Assembly (NCBI RefSeq): GCF_016405885.1
Contig: NZ_JAEKGC010000003.1
Coordinates: forward strand, 186,001 to 250,000
DNA from: Arthrobacter sp. MSA 4-2
Lineage (GTDB): Bacteria; Actinomycetota; Actinomycetes; Actinomycetales; Micrococcaceae
Direction of reading: 5' to 3'
DNA length: 64,000 bases
In this document: positions 44,488 through 53,116 of the stretch, one piece after another
Position numbering within the stretch: position 1 is the stretch's first letter
How the letters are laid out: each line of letters opens with the position of its first letter
Notes under the pieces: model-generated
What the model saw: the letters and a program-made list of their open reading frames with translations, nothing else
Told to the model about the DNA's origin: nothing
Database searches by the model: none
Program-made: the position numbers and the translations under genes

Positions 44488-46637
44488 TCAGAGGCTCCTG
44501 GCGTCGGTCGGGATGCGGGGCTGTGCGGGGTCGGAGCGGGGGTGCCGGCGGCACGGCCGCCATTATCGCGCGCCGCGAGGTCGGCGAACATACTGTTATA
44601 AGCGGCGAGGTCGGCGTCGTTATTCCGGTCGGCCGCCCGGTCCTTGCGCCGGGTGTCGCGCGCGTCGGTCCGTGACCACATAATCGCGACGCCGATGGCC
44701 AGCAGCAGCGTCGGCACCTCCCCGATGCCCCAGGTCACCGCGCCGCCGATCGCCTGGTCCTGGAGTGCGGAGGGGCCCCAGTCCCGGCCCATGCTGCCGA
44801 ACCACGACGCCTGGAGCAGCGAGTCCGAACCCGTGAGCGCGACGCCGAAGAAGGCGTGGAAGGCCATCGTGGCGAACAGGAGCAGCAGGCGCAGCGGGAA
44901 GGGCGCCCGCCGGGGCAGGGGGTCGGTGCCCACCATCGTCAGGACGAAGATGTACCCGGTGATGAGGAAGTGGGTGATCATCAGCTCGTGGCCGACGTGC
45001 TCGCGCAGGGCGAATCCGAACAACGGCGAGTAGTAGAAGATCACGATCGATCCGGCGAAGTTCGCCGCGGCGAACAGCGGGTGGGTGACGAGCTGCGAGA
45101 AGCGCGAGTGGATCAGGACGAGGATCCACTCCCGGATGCCCCGGCTGCCGTCCGCGCGCGGGGTCAGGGCCTTCAGGGCCAGGGTGACCGGCGACCCGAG
45201 CACCAGGAACAGCGGAACCACCATGGTCAGGGCCATGTGGTCGACCATGTGGGCGCTGAAGAGCACCATGCCGTAGACCGCCGGCGCGCCGGAGGTGAAG
45301 TAGGTCAGGAGGAGAAGTCCCGTCAGCCAGCAGGCGAGCCGCAGCGCGGGCCACCGGTCCCCGCGGCGGCGCAGCTTGGCCATCCCGAGGACGTAGGCCG
45401 CGGCGAGGCTAAGGGCGACGGCGATCCACAGCCAGTCCGGCCTCCACTCGGTGAACCAGCGGGCCACCGTCGGGGCGGGCGGCAGGTCGTAGCCGGTGAG
45501 GATGCGCGCCGGTGAGGCATTGGGCTCAAGTTCCTCGCCGCGGGGCGGGGCGGTCCGGCCCAGGGCCGCAGCCACCCCGGACACCGCCGCCATGATGAGC
45601 AGTTCGACGGTGACCAGCTGCCACAGGACCCGGCGTGCGCTCAGCCGCGAGCCCGCCGAACCCGTCCGGTCCTCGAGCTGCGGGATGACCCACTGCCGGT
45701 GCATCCAGCCGACGCCCCCGAGCAGGAGCGTCGCGACGGCCTTGAAGGTGACGAGCAGCCCCCACTGCGAGCTCAGCTGGGACAGTTCGGTGATGCGCAG
45801 GCTGGCGTTGACGATCCCGGAGAGGAACACCAGGGCGAAGGCGAACCCGGCCAGCGCCGAGAACCGCTTGAGGACCGGCAGGGTGGAGCCGCCGAGGCGC
45901 CCGCCGACCACGGCAAGGACGATGATGCCGCCGAACCACAGGCACACCCCGACGAGGTGCAGGGCGATGGAGTTCACGGCCGCGTTGTGGTCGTCGCCGC
46001 TGGCCGCGTGTCCGACGAGCGCCGCCGGAAGCAGCCCGAGCAGCGCCAGGACGGTAGCCACCCCGAGCCCGGCGGAGGAACGCACGCCGAAGGTCAGCGT
46101 TGCCACCACCGCGGCGACAATGGTGGTGACGGTCCAGGCCCGGCCGGCCGCGAAGTCGGTGATGAAGGAGCCAAGGCCCTGGGTAAAGGTCTCCCCGGAG
46201 CTCAGCGGGAGCCCCGCAGCGTCGGAGTAGGTGAACACGAGCACCCCGAGGGCGCCGAGGGTCCACAGCACCGCCGCGGCCGAGGCGAGTGCCAGTGCCC
46301 GGGTAAACGCGGGATGCTCGGCCTGGGCGGCGCCGGTGCGGCCGGGCCGGCCCCCGCCGAGGGTCCGGGGCAGGATCACGACGGCGAAGACGAGGGCACC
46401 GATGGTTCCGGCGGCTCCAAGGTTGTTCGCCGCCTTGGCGAAGGGCAGCCCCCAGCGGGTCAACGCGCCGGGGTCTCCCAGCTGGCGGGCGGCGGCGGCG
46501 CCGGAGAACAGCAGCGCGGCCAGCAGGGCCAGGACGACGAGGACTCCGGCCGCCGCGAGGAAGCCCGGGCCGGTTCCGCTCTCCGTGGGCACCGCGCTCT
46601 TCCGGGGGCCCTTCGCAAGTGTTGACACGTGTTCCAT
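44484..46637 (-). CDS. CopD-CtaG fusion: copper transport and cytochrome oxidase assembly membrane protein
   Basis: The 717-aa polytopic protein joins a CopD-like half (about 30-350, with ALHLVGVCLWFGG and GWMHRQWVIP) to a Caa3_CtaG half (about 385-670, with SAHMVDHMALTMVVPLFLVLG, ITHFLITGYIFV and FHAFFGVAL). CopD imports copper; CtaG helps insert CuB in cytochrome oxidase. Conserved His residues in these helices are likely copper ligands. The N-terminal 25 residues are polar. The fused form is common in actinobacteria. Its stop overlaps the NHL-thioredoxin start. Confidence 0.9.
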   Translation of the reverse strand: MEHVSTLAKGPRKSAVPTESGTGPGFLAAAGVLVVLALLAALLFSGAAAARQLGDPGALTRWGLPFAKAANNLGAAGTIGALVFAVVILPRTLGGGRPGRTGAAQAEHPAFTRALALASAAAVLWTLGALGVLVFTYSDAAGLPLSSGETFTQGLGSFITDFAAGRAWTVTTIVAAVVATLTFGVRSSAGLGVATVLALLGLLPAALVGHAASGDDHNAAVNSIALHLVGVCLWFGGIIVLAVVGGRLGGSTLPVLKRFSALAGFAFALVFLSGIVNASLRITELSQLSSQWGLLVTFKAVATLLLGGVGWMHRQWVIPQLEDRTGSAGSRLSARRVLWQLVTVELLIMAAVSGVAAALGRTAPPRGEELEPNASPARILTGYDLPPAPTVARWFTEWRPDWLWIAVALSLAAAYVLGMAKLRRRGDRWPALRLACWLTGLLLLTYFTSGAPAVYGMVLFSAHMVDHMALTMVVPLFLVLGSPVTLALKALTPRADGSRGIREWILVLIHSRFSQLVTHPLFAAANFAGSIVIFYYSPLFGFALREHVGHELMITHFLITGYIFVLTMVGTDPLPRRAPFPLRLLLLFATMAFHAFFGVALTGSDSLLQASWFGSMGRDWGPSALQDQAIGGAVTWGIGEVPTLLLAIGVAIMWSRTDARDTRRKDRAADRNNDADLAAYNSMFADLAARDNGGRAAGTPAPTPHSPASRPTPGASE

Positions 46638-46688
46638 TGTCTACCCCCGGTAGAACAAGGGCCAATCGCGTGCCCGTTTAAAGCGGAA

Positions 46689-46719
46689 AGGACCGCCGCC
46701 GGTGTCCGGCAGCGGTCCT
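46689..46719 (-). terminator. Terminator after the HU gene
   Basis: AGGACCGC (46689-46696) pairs with GCGGTCCT (46712-46719), with an inner GCCGG/CCGGC stem. On the minus strand a CTTTCC..TTTAAA stretch follows. Confidence 0.7.
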
Positions 46720-46733
46720 GAATCCTGCGGAGG

Positions 46734-47012
46734 CTACTTGGCGGAGGCCTTCAGCTTCGAACCCGCGGTCAGCTTGACGCCATGGCCGGCAGCAATCTGG
46801 ATGGTTTCGCCGGTCTGGGGGTTGCGGCCGGTGCGGGCGGCGCGGCTCGTGCGCTCGACGGCGAGCCAGCCCGGGATGCTGATCTTCTCGTCCTTGGCAA
46901 CGGACTCTGCGAAGACGTCGAACAGGGCGTCAAGCACGCTGTTGACTGCAGCCTGGCTGGTGTCAGCCTTGGCAGCTACCTCGGCAACAAGTTCACTACG
47001 GTTTTTAGCCAA
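46734..47012 (-). CDS. hup: DNA-binding protein HU
   Basis: The 92-aa histone-like protein has the HU dimer core and the arm GRNPQTGETIQIAAG. It lacks the long Lys/Ala tail of mycobacterial HupB. The start is TTG 47012, 7 nt after a perfect AGGAGG. It has its own terminator. It is an abundant nucleoid protein. Confidence 0.95.
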   Translation of the reverse strand: MAKNRSELVAEVAAKADTSQAAVNSVLDALFDVFAESVAKDEKISIPGWLAVERTSRAARTGRNPQTGETIQIAAGHGVKLTAGSKLKASAK

Positions 47013-47250
47013 TTTAGGTCCTCCTGGACATGGTTATTGAAACGAGCTTTCGGGGTATTCGGAAAGCCCCTGTCGGAAAACTTACCAGCTTGGGCGGGAA
47101 AAACCCGGAACTGCGCCGCTCCTGCGCCTTTATCTAGGCCAATTTACGGCCATTCCGGCCCCGAAAGGCCCCTGCAGGGACCCGCGGGCCGTCCCGGAGG
47201 GTGCCCGGCGCTGCTTGGAGGCCCGCCCGGAATCACGGCCTTAAACGCAA

Positions 47251-47284
47251 AAGAAGCCAGCGGCCCGAGGGCCACCGGCTTCTT
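47251..47284 (-). terminator. Terminator after rpsN
   Basis: AAGAAGCC (47251-47258) pairs with GGCTTCTT (47277-47284), with an inner GGCCC/GGCC stem. On the minus strand it ends in TTCTTTT, a good intrinsic terminator 21 bp after the S14 stop. Confidence 0.82.
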
Positions 47285-47304
47285 CTGCTGATGCTGCGTC
47301 CTGG

Positions 47305-47610
47305 TTACCAGCTGGACTTGGTCACACCGGGCAGTTCGCCGCGGTGGGCCATGTCGCGGAAACGCACACGCGAAATGCCAAACTTCTGGAGCGTTCCGCG
47401 GGGGCGGCCGTCGATCTGGTCGCGGTTGCGGAGGCGCACGGGGGAAGCGTTGCGCGGAAGCTTCTGCAGGCCGAGGCGTGCGGCTTCGCGGGCGTCGTCC
47501 GAAGCGTTCTCGTCGACAAGGGTCTTCTTGAGCTCGAGGCGCTTTGCAGCGTAGCGCTCAACGATCAGCTTGCGCTGCTCGTTGCGGGCAATCTTTGACT
47601 TCTTTGCCAT
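47305..47610 (-). CDS. rpsN: 30S ribosomal protein S14, zinc-independent form
   Basis: The 101-aa S14 has the long form without the four zinc-binding cysteines; [22 protein letters not shown] and the C-terminal [10 protein letters not shown] are typical. The C- form replaces the zinc form when zinc is scarce. It starts 3 nt after the rpmG stop in the order rpmB-rpmG-rpsN. Confidence 0.96.
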   Translation of the reverse strand: MAKKSKIARNEQRKLIVERYAAKRLELKKTLVDENASDDAREAARLGLQKLPRNASPVRLRNRDQIDGRPRGTLQKFGISRVRFRDMAHRGELPGVTKSSW

Positions 47611-47613
47611 TCT

Positions 47614-47781
47614 TTAGCGCTCCTCTCGGAATTCGACGTGCTTGCGGATCTTGGGGTCGTACTTCATCAGGACCATGCGGTCGGGATCGTTACGACGGTT
47701 CTTCCGGGTCACGTAGGTGTAGCCGGTGCCGGCGGTGGACTTCAGCTTAATGATGGGACGTACGTCCTTATCCTTTGCCAT
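47614..47781 (-). CDS. rpmG: 50S ribosomal protein L33, cysteine-free form
   Basis: Translation gives a 55-aa L33 starting [20 protein letters not shown] and ending HVEFREER, with [13 protein letters not shown] in the middle. No cysteine is present, so it is the C- paralog. Its ATG overlaps the rpmB stop (TAATG). This short gene is easily missed by length filters. Confidence 0.95.
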   Translation of the reverse strand: MAKDKDVRPIIKLKSTAGTGYTYVTRKNRRNDPDRMVLMKYDPKIRKHVEFREER

Positions 47782-48017
47782 TAGAGCTTCACTCCCCTCG
47801 CCTGGATCTCGGCGACGACGGCGTCAATGCCCCGCACGTCGATGGTCTTGATGCCGCGCGCAGAAACCTGCAGCGTGACATTGCGGCGCAGGGACGGAAC
47901 CCAGTAGCGCTTCTTCTGAATGTTCGGGTCGAACCGGCGCTTCGTGCGGCGGTGCGAGTGCGAAATGCTGTGTCCAAAGCCGGGCTCGGCTCCGGTCACT
48001 TGGCAGTGGGCTGCCAT
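47781..48017 (-). CDS. rpmB: 50S ribosomal protein L28
   Basis: The 78-aa L28 begins [20 protein letters not shown], with [12 protein letters not shown] next. One Cys (C5) remains but the full zinc ribbon of C+ L28 is not present. ATG 48017 follows GGAGGAGAG. It leads the rpmB-rpmG-rpsN unit, with a palindrome 56 bp upstream that is a candidate Zur site. Confidence 0.94.
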   Translation of the reverse strand: MAAHCQVTGAEPGFGHSISHSHRRTKRRFDPNIQKKRYWVPSLRRNVTLQVSARGIKTIDVRGIDAVVAEIQARGVKL

Positions 48018-48377
48018 AACTCTCCTCCAGTTAGATGATCGTGACGGAATCACTTGTGAAGCGTCCCGCCACCAGTAATGACACCGTTATTACTGCAGCT
48101 TTCCGGAGGTGGACCTGGCAGGGTGAGAACCTGCCGAGGCGCCTCGCCGCGGGGAAGACGGTGAAGATTCGGCGCCGCGGGTCGATGTCCCGGCGGCGGC
48201 CTAATATTCCAGGTGGTTACGGGTAGCTGTGTCACTTCCGCCGGGGCGGGAGCGACTCAACCAAACGCCATACCATACTACGTGCCGTCCGGCTCAGCGC
48301 CAAACCGGAAGGCGGACCATTTTTCCTGCCGTGCGCGCCCCGGCCGCCCGGGCCTGCCCTCCCTCCCGGAGGAGTCC
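48018..48377. other. Gene-free stretch upstream of rpmB
   Basis: 360 bp between the rpmB start and the MarR stop, both minus strand. It holds the Zur-like palindrome (48073-48095) and a short palindrome CGAGGCGCCTCG (48135-48146). Short frames on both strands have no recognisable product. I see nothing else. Confidence 0.5.
48073..48095. promoter_or_regulatory. Candidate Zur operator of the C- ribosomal protein operon
   Basis: CAGTAATGAC-ACC-GTTATTACTG: 10-bp arms with one mismatch, AT-rich in a GC-rich region. The TAATGA..TTATTA core resembles actinobacterial Zur sites, though shorter than the mycobacterial consensus. Position and target genes fit zinc regulation. Confidence 0.6.
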
Positions 48378-48866
48378 TCAGGTGCGCCCGTCCTCGCCGA
48401 GGATCCAGTGGTCGGACTGGATGGCGGCAAGGATTTTCCGTCCCACCCGCTCAAGGTCGGCGGTGTCGCGCTTGTCCAGGGAATCGAAGACCAGCTCGCG
48501 CACCTTGTCGACGTGCTTCACCGCCAGGCGCTGGACGGCGTCCATCCCCTCCCCGGTCAGGACCGCGGTGGTGACCCTTCCGTCGTGGGTCGAGGGGCTG
48601 CGCGAGAGCCAGCCGCGCGCCTCGAGCTTCTTGGCCACATGGCTGAGGCGGGACAGCGAGGCGTTGGAGCGGGCGGCGAGCTCGCTCATGGGAAGGCTCC
48701 CGTCCTCGGACTCGGAGAGCATCGCCAGCACGTGGTAGTCAAACAGGGTGATGCGTACCTCGCGGAACAGGTGGGCGTCGAGGGTTCCGGGCAGCAGCGT
48801 CGAAACAGCGTACAGCGCGAGCCACGCCCGCCGCTCGTCGGGGGTGAGCCATCGGGGCGGTGCCAT
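48378..48866 (-). CDS. MarR-family regulator
   Basis: The 162-aa winged-helix protein has LPMSELAARSNASLSRLSHVAKKLEARGWL as helix-turn-helix and STHDGRVTTAVLT as the wing. ATG 48866 is chosen because it starts the family N-terminus (MAPPRWLTPDERRAW) and lies 6 nt after CAGGAT; the longer frame is Arg/Pro-rich and unlike the family. The likely target is unknown; the SGNH hydrolase gene lies upstream on the same strand, 62 bp away. Confidence 0.87.
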   Translation of the reverse strand: MAPPRWLTPDERRAWLALYAVSTLLPGTLDAHLFREVRITLFDYHVLAMLSESEDGSLPMSELAARSNASLSRLSHVAKKLEARGWLSRSPSTHDGRVTTAVLTGEGMDAVQRLAVKHVDKVRELVFDSLDKRDTADLERVGRKILAAIQSDHWILGEDGRT

Positions 48867-48928
48867 GGGCCTATCCTGACACATGCCAGGGAGCGGACCT
48901 GTTCCCGCAGCCGGGGGCGGAACCCGGC

Positions 48929-49714
48929 TCACCGGACACTGGCTCCGGACCAGTCGGGCCGGCTCAGCGCAGGGTACTTCGCGGTGAGGTCGTCGCCCGA
49001 GGAGACACCCCGCAGCCGCCGCCCCACCCACGGGGAGAGGTAGTCGCGTGCCCACTGGGCGTCCGCCCGGAGCTGGTTGAGCCGGGTCAGCGCGGGCCGG
49101 GCGTCGAGCTCGGGGAGGTCGATGCTGTGGGAGGCCTTGAGGGTTTCGAGGACCTTCCGGGCCATGAGCAGATGGCCCGCCGTGGCCATGTGCATCCGGT
49201 CGGTGTCCCAGTAGGACCAGTTCCGGAATTCGCGCATCCGCCAGTAGTCGACAATGTCGGCGCCGCGGTGGTCGGCGATTTCTCGGAGCAGTTCGTTGTA
49301 GACGGCGGTGCGGCCCCGGGTTTTGGCGAAGACGGCGGAGGCGGAGGAGTCGAACCCGGTGAAGACGACGACCGCCGCACCGGTGGCGGCGAGCCGGGCG
49401 ATTCCGGCGTCGTAGCGCTCCATCAGCGCATCGATGTCAACGCGCGGGCGCAGGATGTCGTTGGCGCCGGCGTAGATCGTCACGAGGGTCGGCTGCAGCA
49501 CTACGGCGGCGTCGATCTGCTCCTCCAGGATCTGTCGCATCCGCTTGCCCCGGATGGCGAGGTTGGCGTAGCCCCAGGAGCTGTCGGCCAGGATGAGCTG
49601 CTGTGCGACCCGATCGGCCCAGCCGCGCACCTCGTTGGGGCTGCCCGGGTCCGGGTCGCCGACGCCTTCGGTGAAGGAATCGCCGAGTGCCACATACCGC
49701 TGGGAAAAATCCAT
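48929..49714 (-). CDS. SGNH/GDSL hydrolase
   Basis: The 261-aa esterase has block I ALGDSFTEGVGD (catalytic Ser), NLAIRG, GANDIL (block III) and the catalytic Asp/His in DTDRMHMATAGHLLMA. No signal peptide, so it is cytoplasmic. The substrate is an unknown ester. ATG 49714 lies 6 nt after TAGCCT, indicating a leaderless mRNA; a TTG two codons upstream is less likely. Confidence 0.9.
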   Translation of the reverse strand: MDFSQRYVALGDSFTEGVGDPDPGSPNEVRGWADRVAQQLILADSSWGYANLAIRGKRMRQILEEQIDAAVVLQPTLVTIYAGANDILRPRVDIDALMERYDAGIARLAATGAAVVVFTGFDSSASAVFAKTRGRTAVYNELLREIADHRGADIVDYWRMREFRNWSYWDTDRMHMATAGHLLMARKVLETLKASHSIDLPELDARPALTRLNQLRADAQWARDYLSPWVGRRLRGVSSGDDLTAKYPALSRPDWSGASVR

Positions 49715-49720
49715 CAGCAA

Positions 49721-49726
49721 AGGCTA
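49721..49726 (-). promoter_or_regulatory. -10 box, leaderless start of the SGNH hydrolase
   Basis: Minus-strand TAGCCT ends 6 nt before ATG 49714. Confidence 0.58.
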
Positions 49727-49812
49727 CCGCGTCTGCCAACGGCGGCACAGCCCGGGTAGGCTCGTGCCAACCCGTGACGGGCGGGTCCCGACAGCCGACT
49801 TCGAAGGAATCC

Positions 49813-50772
49813 ATGACGACCACCGACCGTGCCGGCAAGCGGGCCGCGCTGATCCTCAATCCGATCAAGAACACCGGAGCGGACGCCCGGGAGATTGTGG
49901 AGCGGGTTTCGTCCGAGGAGGGCTGGGAGGCGCCCCTGGTGCTTGAGACCACGGTCGAGGATCCGGGCCACGGGCAGGCGCAGGAGGCGCTGCGCGCGGG
50001 CGTCGATGTCGTCATCGCGGCCGGGGGCGACGGCACGGTGCGGTGCGTGGCCGAGGAACTGTCGGGCACCGGGACCGCGATGGCCCTGGTGCCGCTGGGC
50101 ACGGGAAACCTGTTGGCGAGGAACCTCGATATTGCCGTGGACAACCCTGAGGAGGCCGTCGATACGGCGTTCCACGGGACCGAACGGAGGATCGACGTCG
50201 TGCACGTCACGGTGGACCGTGCGCAGAAGGCCCACGTCTTCCTCGTGATGGCCGGCCTCGGCTACGACGCCGCGATCATGTCGGACACCCGGGACGACCT
50301 CAAGGACAAGGTGGGCTGGCTGGCCTACGTCGATGCCGGAATCCGGAACCTTCCGGGAAAGCCGGCCCGGACCACCATCACGATCGACGGCGGGCGCCCC
50401 TTCGACCGCCGGCTGCGCAGTGTGATGGGCGGCAACTGCGGCAAGATCATGGGCGGACTCGAGATCTTCCCCGGGGCCAAGATCGATGACGGGCTGCTTG
50501 ACCTGATGACCGTCGCGCCGCGGGGGCGGTTCGGCTGGCTGAATGTGGCGGGCAAGCTCTTCGCCAAGGGCAAGGGCAAGGACCCTTCGCTTGAGTACTA
50601 CCAGTGCAGCCGGGCCGAGGTGCAGCTCCACGAGCCGCTCGAAGTGCAGCTCGACGGCGACCCGCTGGGCAAGGCGACGCACATGTCCTTCGAGATGAAG
50701 CCCGAATCGCTCCGGCTGCGCATGCCCTACGGCCGCAAGGACCCGGCGATCCTCAGCAATCCCCTGCCGTAG
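49813..50772 (+). CDS. Diacylglycerol kinase-family lipid kinase
   Basis: The 319-aa protein has the DAGK catalytic domain: NPIKNTGADAREI, the nucleotide motif AAGGDGTVRCVAEEL and VPLGTGNLLARNL, with a C-terminal beta domain (GGLEIFPGAKIDDGLLDLM). It phosphorylates a lipid such as diacylglycerol, or a sphingoid or other lipid alcohol. GAAGGAAT precedes ATG 49813. Confidence 0.9.
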   Translation: MTTTDRAGKRAALILNPIKNTGADAREIVERVSSEEGWEAPLVLETTVEDPGHGQAQEALRAGVDVVIAAGGDGTVRCVAEELSGTGTAMALVPLGTGNLLARNLDIAVDNPEEAVDTAFHGTERRIDVVHVTVDRAQKAHVFLVMAGLGYDAAIMSDTRDDLKDKVGWLAYVDAGIRNLPGKPARTTITIDGGRPFDRRLRSVMGGNCGKIMGGLEIFPGAKIDDGLLDLMTVAPRGRFGWLNVAGKLFAKGKGKDPSLEYYQCSRAEVQLHEPLEVQLDGDPLGKATHMSFEMKPESLRLRMPYGRKDPAILSNPLP

Positions 50773-50798
50773 GCGGCCGGCAGGAGCGGGGGCGGGCT

Positions 50799-50821
50799 CC
50801 GGCGGGACACCGTCCCGCCGG
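50799..50821. terminator. Bidirectional terminator hairpin
   Basis: Perfect 10-bp stem CCGGCGGGAC (50799-50808) and GTCCCGCCGG (50812-50821) with 3-nt loop between the convergent lipid kinase and M23 genes. Confidence 0.7.
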
Positions 50822-50861
50822 CACCGACCGGGTCGTCTTCCGCTGGAGCGCCCCTTCCGGC

Positions 50862-51716
50862 CTAGAGCCAGGGCAGGGGGTCGACCTTCTCGTCGTTGAC
50901 GAGGACTTCGAAGTGCAGGTGGCACCCGGTGGAGTTTCCGGTGGTGCCGACGGCCCCGATCAGTGCGCCGCGGGCGATGGTCTGGCCCGTGCTGACGCCG
51001 ATCGAGCTGAGGTGGTTGTAGGTCGACTTGAGCCCGTCACCGTGGTCGACCACGATCCGCTGTCCGCCGCCGTAGGCGTGCCAGCCGGCGTCGACGACAA
51101 CTCCCTTGTCCGAGGCCTTGACGGGGGTTCCGCACGCTCCGGCATAGTCGATGCCCGTGTGGAGTTCGGGCGCGTAGCCGCCGAGCGGGTTCACACGGTA
51201 GCCGAAGGTCGAGGCGACGCTCAGGTTCTCGAGGGGCGCCGCGAGGGTGGGCTTGTCACCGGTCCGGGCGATCCCGGTGGAGAGGGTCTTCGCCTTGGTG
51301 CCGGACTTGGCCATGGCCACGCCGGCCACTTTCTGGCGGCTGAAGTCGATGTCGGCGGCGGCGTCGGCGGTGATCTGCGGCAGCGACGCGGCCGGGGCGG
51401 CCTGGACCGTTGAGGTCTTGGTGTCCATTGAGGCCGGAGCGGGGACGGCGCCCATGACCAGGCCCGCGCCGACGGCGGCCAGGCCTACGACGAGGGCTCC
51501 GGCGCGCATCCGCGGAAGGAGGCCCGCCTGCTTCGTGTCGGTGGCAGCCGTGCGGCGCAGCTCGCGCCGGCGGACCGGCTCCGGCTCGGGCCGGAGCGAG
51601 CGGCGGGTCGGAAAGGCGGGGACGGCGTCCGGTGCGGCGGGAACCGGCGTTGCTGAAGTGGCGCTGGGGACAGCTGCGGACGCGCGGCGGCGTCCGGGCA
51701 GGGCCGGGTTGGTCAA
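50862..51716 (-). CDS. M23-family peptidoglycan metallopeptidase
   Basis: The 284-aa cell-wall hydrolase has a long cytoplasmic N-terminal part (about 65 residues, Pro/Arg-rich), one membrane helix (about 72-95), a linker, and a LytM/M23 domain: STFGYRVNPLGG, HTGIDYAG and GNSTGCHLHFEV with zinc-binding His and Asp residues. Two TTG codons can start it; TTG 51716 is 8 nt after GAGAGG and is preferred over TTG 51722 (2 nt). A c-di-AMP riboswitch fills the leader, linking it to osmotic and wall control. Confidence 0.88.
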   Translation of the reverse strand: MTNPALPGRRRASAAVPSATSATPVPAAPDAVPAFPTRRSLRPEPEPVRRRELRRTAATDTKQAGLLPRMRAGALVVGLAAVGAGLVMGAVPAPASMDTKTSTVQAAPAASLPQITADAAADIDFSRQKVAGVAMAKSGTKAKTLSTGIARTGDKPTLAAPLENLSVASTFGYRVNPLGGYAPELHTGIDYAGACGTPVKASDKGVVVDAGWHAYGGGQRIVVDHGDGLKSTYNHLSSIGVSTGQTIARGALIGAVGTTGNSTGCHLHFEVLVNDEKVDPLPWL

Positions 51717-51732
51717 GTTCAATGCCTCTCTG

Positions 51733-51970
51733 CGACGCCTGCGAAGTTAGCTGTCGGGTTCGAGCAAGAGTCGACTCGGCCCCACTGCACAGGGCCGGCT
51801 CCCGGCATGCCCGGAAGCGGGCAGGCAGGCATCCGGTCCGCTGTGTGCGGACAGTTCAATGCAGTGAAGGCTTCACCCCGAAGACAGCGGTGCGCTGCCG
51901 GGAATGGGTCCTCCGCCCCTGTCATGAGGTGGGTCAGAGCGGTCCGCTGACAGGGCTGGGCGTACGGACC
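51733..51970 (-). ncRNA. c-di-AMP riboswitch (ydaO-yuaA)
   Basis: On the minus strand it has the ydaO blocks in order: CCCAGCCCTGTCAGCGGAC, TGACCCACC, GGGGCGGAGGACCC, GCACCG, CGGGGTGAAGCC, GGGCCGAGTCGAC and CCCGACAGCTAAC, then CGCAGGCG. The closing stem is ACGCC (51963-51959) with GGCGT (51739-51735). The ribosome site of the M23 gene begins 5 nt after it. Confidence 0.95.
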
Positions 51971-52001
51971 AGGGGAATACACGGTGTTGAGACTTCACGC
52001 A

Positions 52002-52029
52002 AGCTTACTCTTTTTGCCGGAAGTTACAA
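52002..52029 (-). promoter_or_regulatory. Promoter of the riboswitch-M23 transcript
   Basis: Minus-strand TTGTAA (52029-52024) and TAAGCT (52007-52002) with a 16-bp spacer, placed to start RNA about 25-30 nt before the riboswitch. The rest of the gene-free 51717-52075 stretch is the riboswitch. Confidence 0.6.
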
Positions 52030-52075
52030 TTCCGTTATGTTCCACCGGGCGTGTCGGCGGCGGCGCGCCGCGCCG

Positions 52076-53116
52076 CTACGCGGATTCGGACCGGCCGCGG
52101 CGCCAGTACCCCATGAAGGCAACCTGCTTCCGGTCGATGCCCACGTCGCGGACCAGGTACCGGCGCAGTTCCCGCACCATCGAGGCCTCCCCCGCGATCC
52201 AGGCATAGAACGGCTGGGATCCCGGAGGGCGTTCGGCCGTTGAGGCGGCGGCCGAGAGCGCCTGCGGGGTTTCCCAGAGGATCGTGCGGTCGACGTCCAC
52301 CTCCTCGGGTTCGGGCCCGGGAGCACCCCGGTCCGGGGCGGACCCGGCCAGGACGGCCCAGCCGGGCGGGGGAAGGGCTCGGCGCACGGCCTGGGCAAGG
52401 AGCCCGCCGTGCTCGGCGCGGCCGCGCACGAGCCAGGTGACCTCCACCGAGGAGGGGGTTTCAAGGGGCTGGATGTCCGCCGCGTCGGCGACTTCGAGGA
52501 AGGCCTGCCCGCCCAGTTCCGGCGGCAGGGATTCGAGGATGGCACTGATGGCCGGGACCGCGGTCTCGTCCCCTGCCAGGAGGACCGAGCCCGCCAGTCC
52601 GGGTCTCCACTCGATGCCGCCGTACGCTCCGGCGGTCGCACACCGGGCGGCCGCCGCGTTCGGACCGATCAGGCACAGCGTCGCCCCGGGTGCCGCCCCG
52701 GCCGCCCATCGAGCGGCCGGCCCGGCGCTGCCGTCCGCGTCGAAGTGCAGGACGAAGTCAACGTCGATTTCCGGTGAGGGCCCCTGGCAGCGGGACTCTC
52801 GAACGGTGTAGGTGCGCATGACGCCGCGCTCGGCCGGGTCAAGGCCAAGCCAGCGTTGGTACCAGCCGTCGCCGGCCCCGCGCAGAAGTTCGCCGGGGAG
52901 GTCGACGGTGCCGCCGCCGGGCGGAGGGATGATCACCTTGATCCGCAGGTCGCAGGTTGGCCCGTTCACGCCGAAGTCCCGCAGGCTGTCCCCGCCGAAG
53001 GTGACGCGCTGGAAGTTCGCGCCGATCCGCTCGACCTTCTTCACCTCGACGTCGAAGGCGAGCACCGGGGGAATCGCGGGCGCGGTGCGGGCCGGGCGCC
53101 GGGTGGTTTCGGTCAT
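52076..53116 (-). CDS. Siderophore-interacting protein (ferric-siderophore reductase)
   Basis: The 346-aa flavoprotein has an FAD-binding barrel (ERIGANFQRVTFGG, MRTYTVRE) and a SIP-type NAD(P)H domain (LLAGDETAVPAISAILE, FYAWIAGEASMVRELRRYL). It reduces imported ferric siderophores to release Fe2+ in the cytoplasm. It is the last gene of the siderophore import operon, starting inside the ATPase stop (ATGA). Confidence 0.92.
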   Translation of the reverse strand: MTETTRRPARTAPAIPPVLAFDVEVKKVERIGANFQRVTFGGDSLRDFGVNGPTCDLRIKVIIPPPGGGTVDLPGELLRGAGDGWYQRWLGLDPAERGVMRTYTVRESRCQGPSPEIDVDFVLHFDADGSAGPAARWAAGAAPGATLCLIGPNAAAARCATAGAYGGIEWRPGLAGSVLLAGDETAVPAISAILESLPPELGGQAFLEVADAADIQPLETPSSVEVTWLVRGRAEHGGLLAQAVRRALPPPGWAVLAGSAPDRGAPGPEPEEVDVDRTILWETPQALSAAASTAERPPGSQPFYAWIAGEASMVRELRRYLVRDVGIDRKQVAFMGYWRRGRSESA

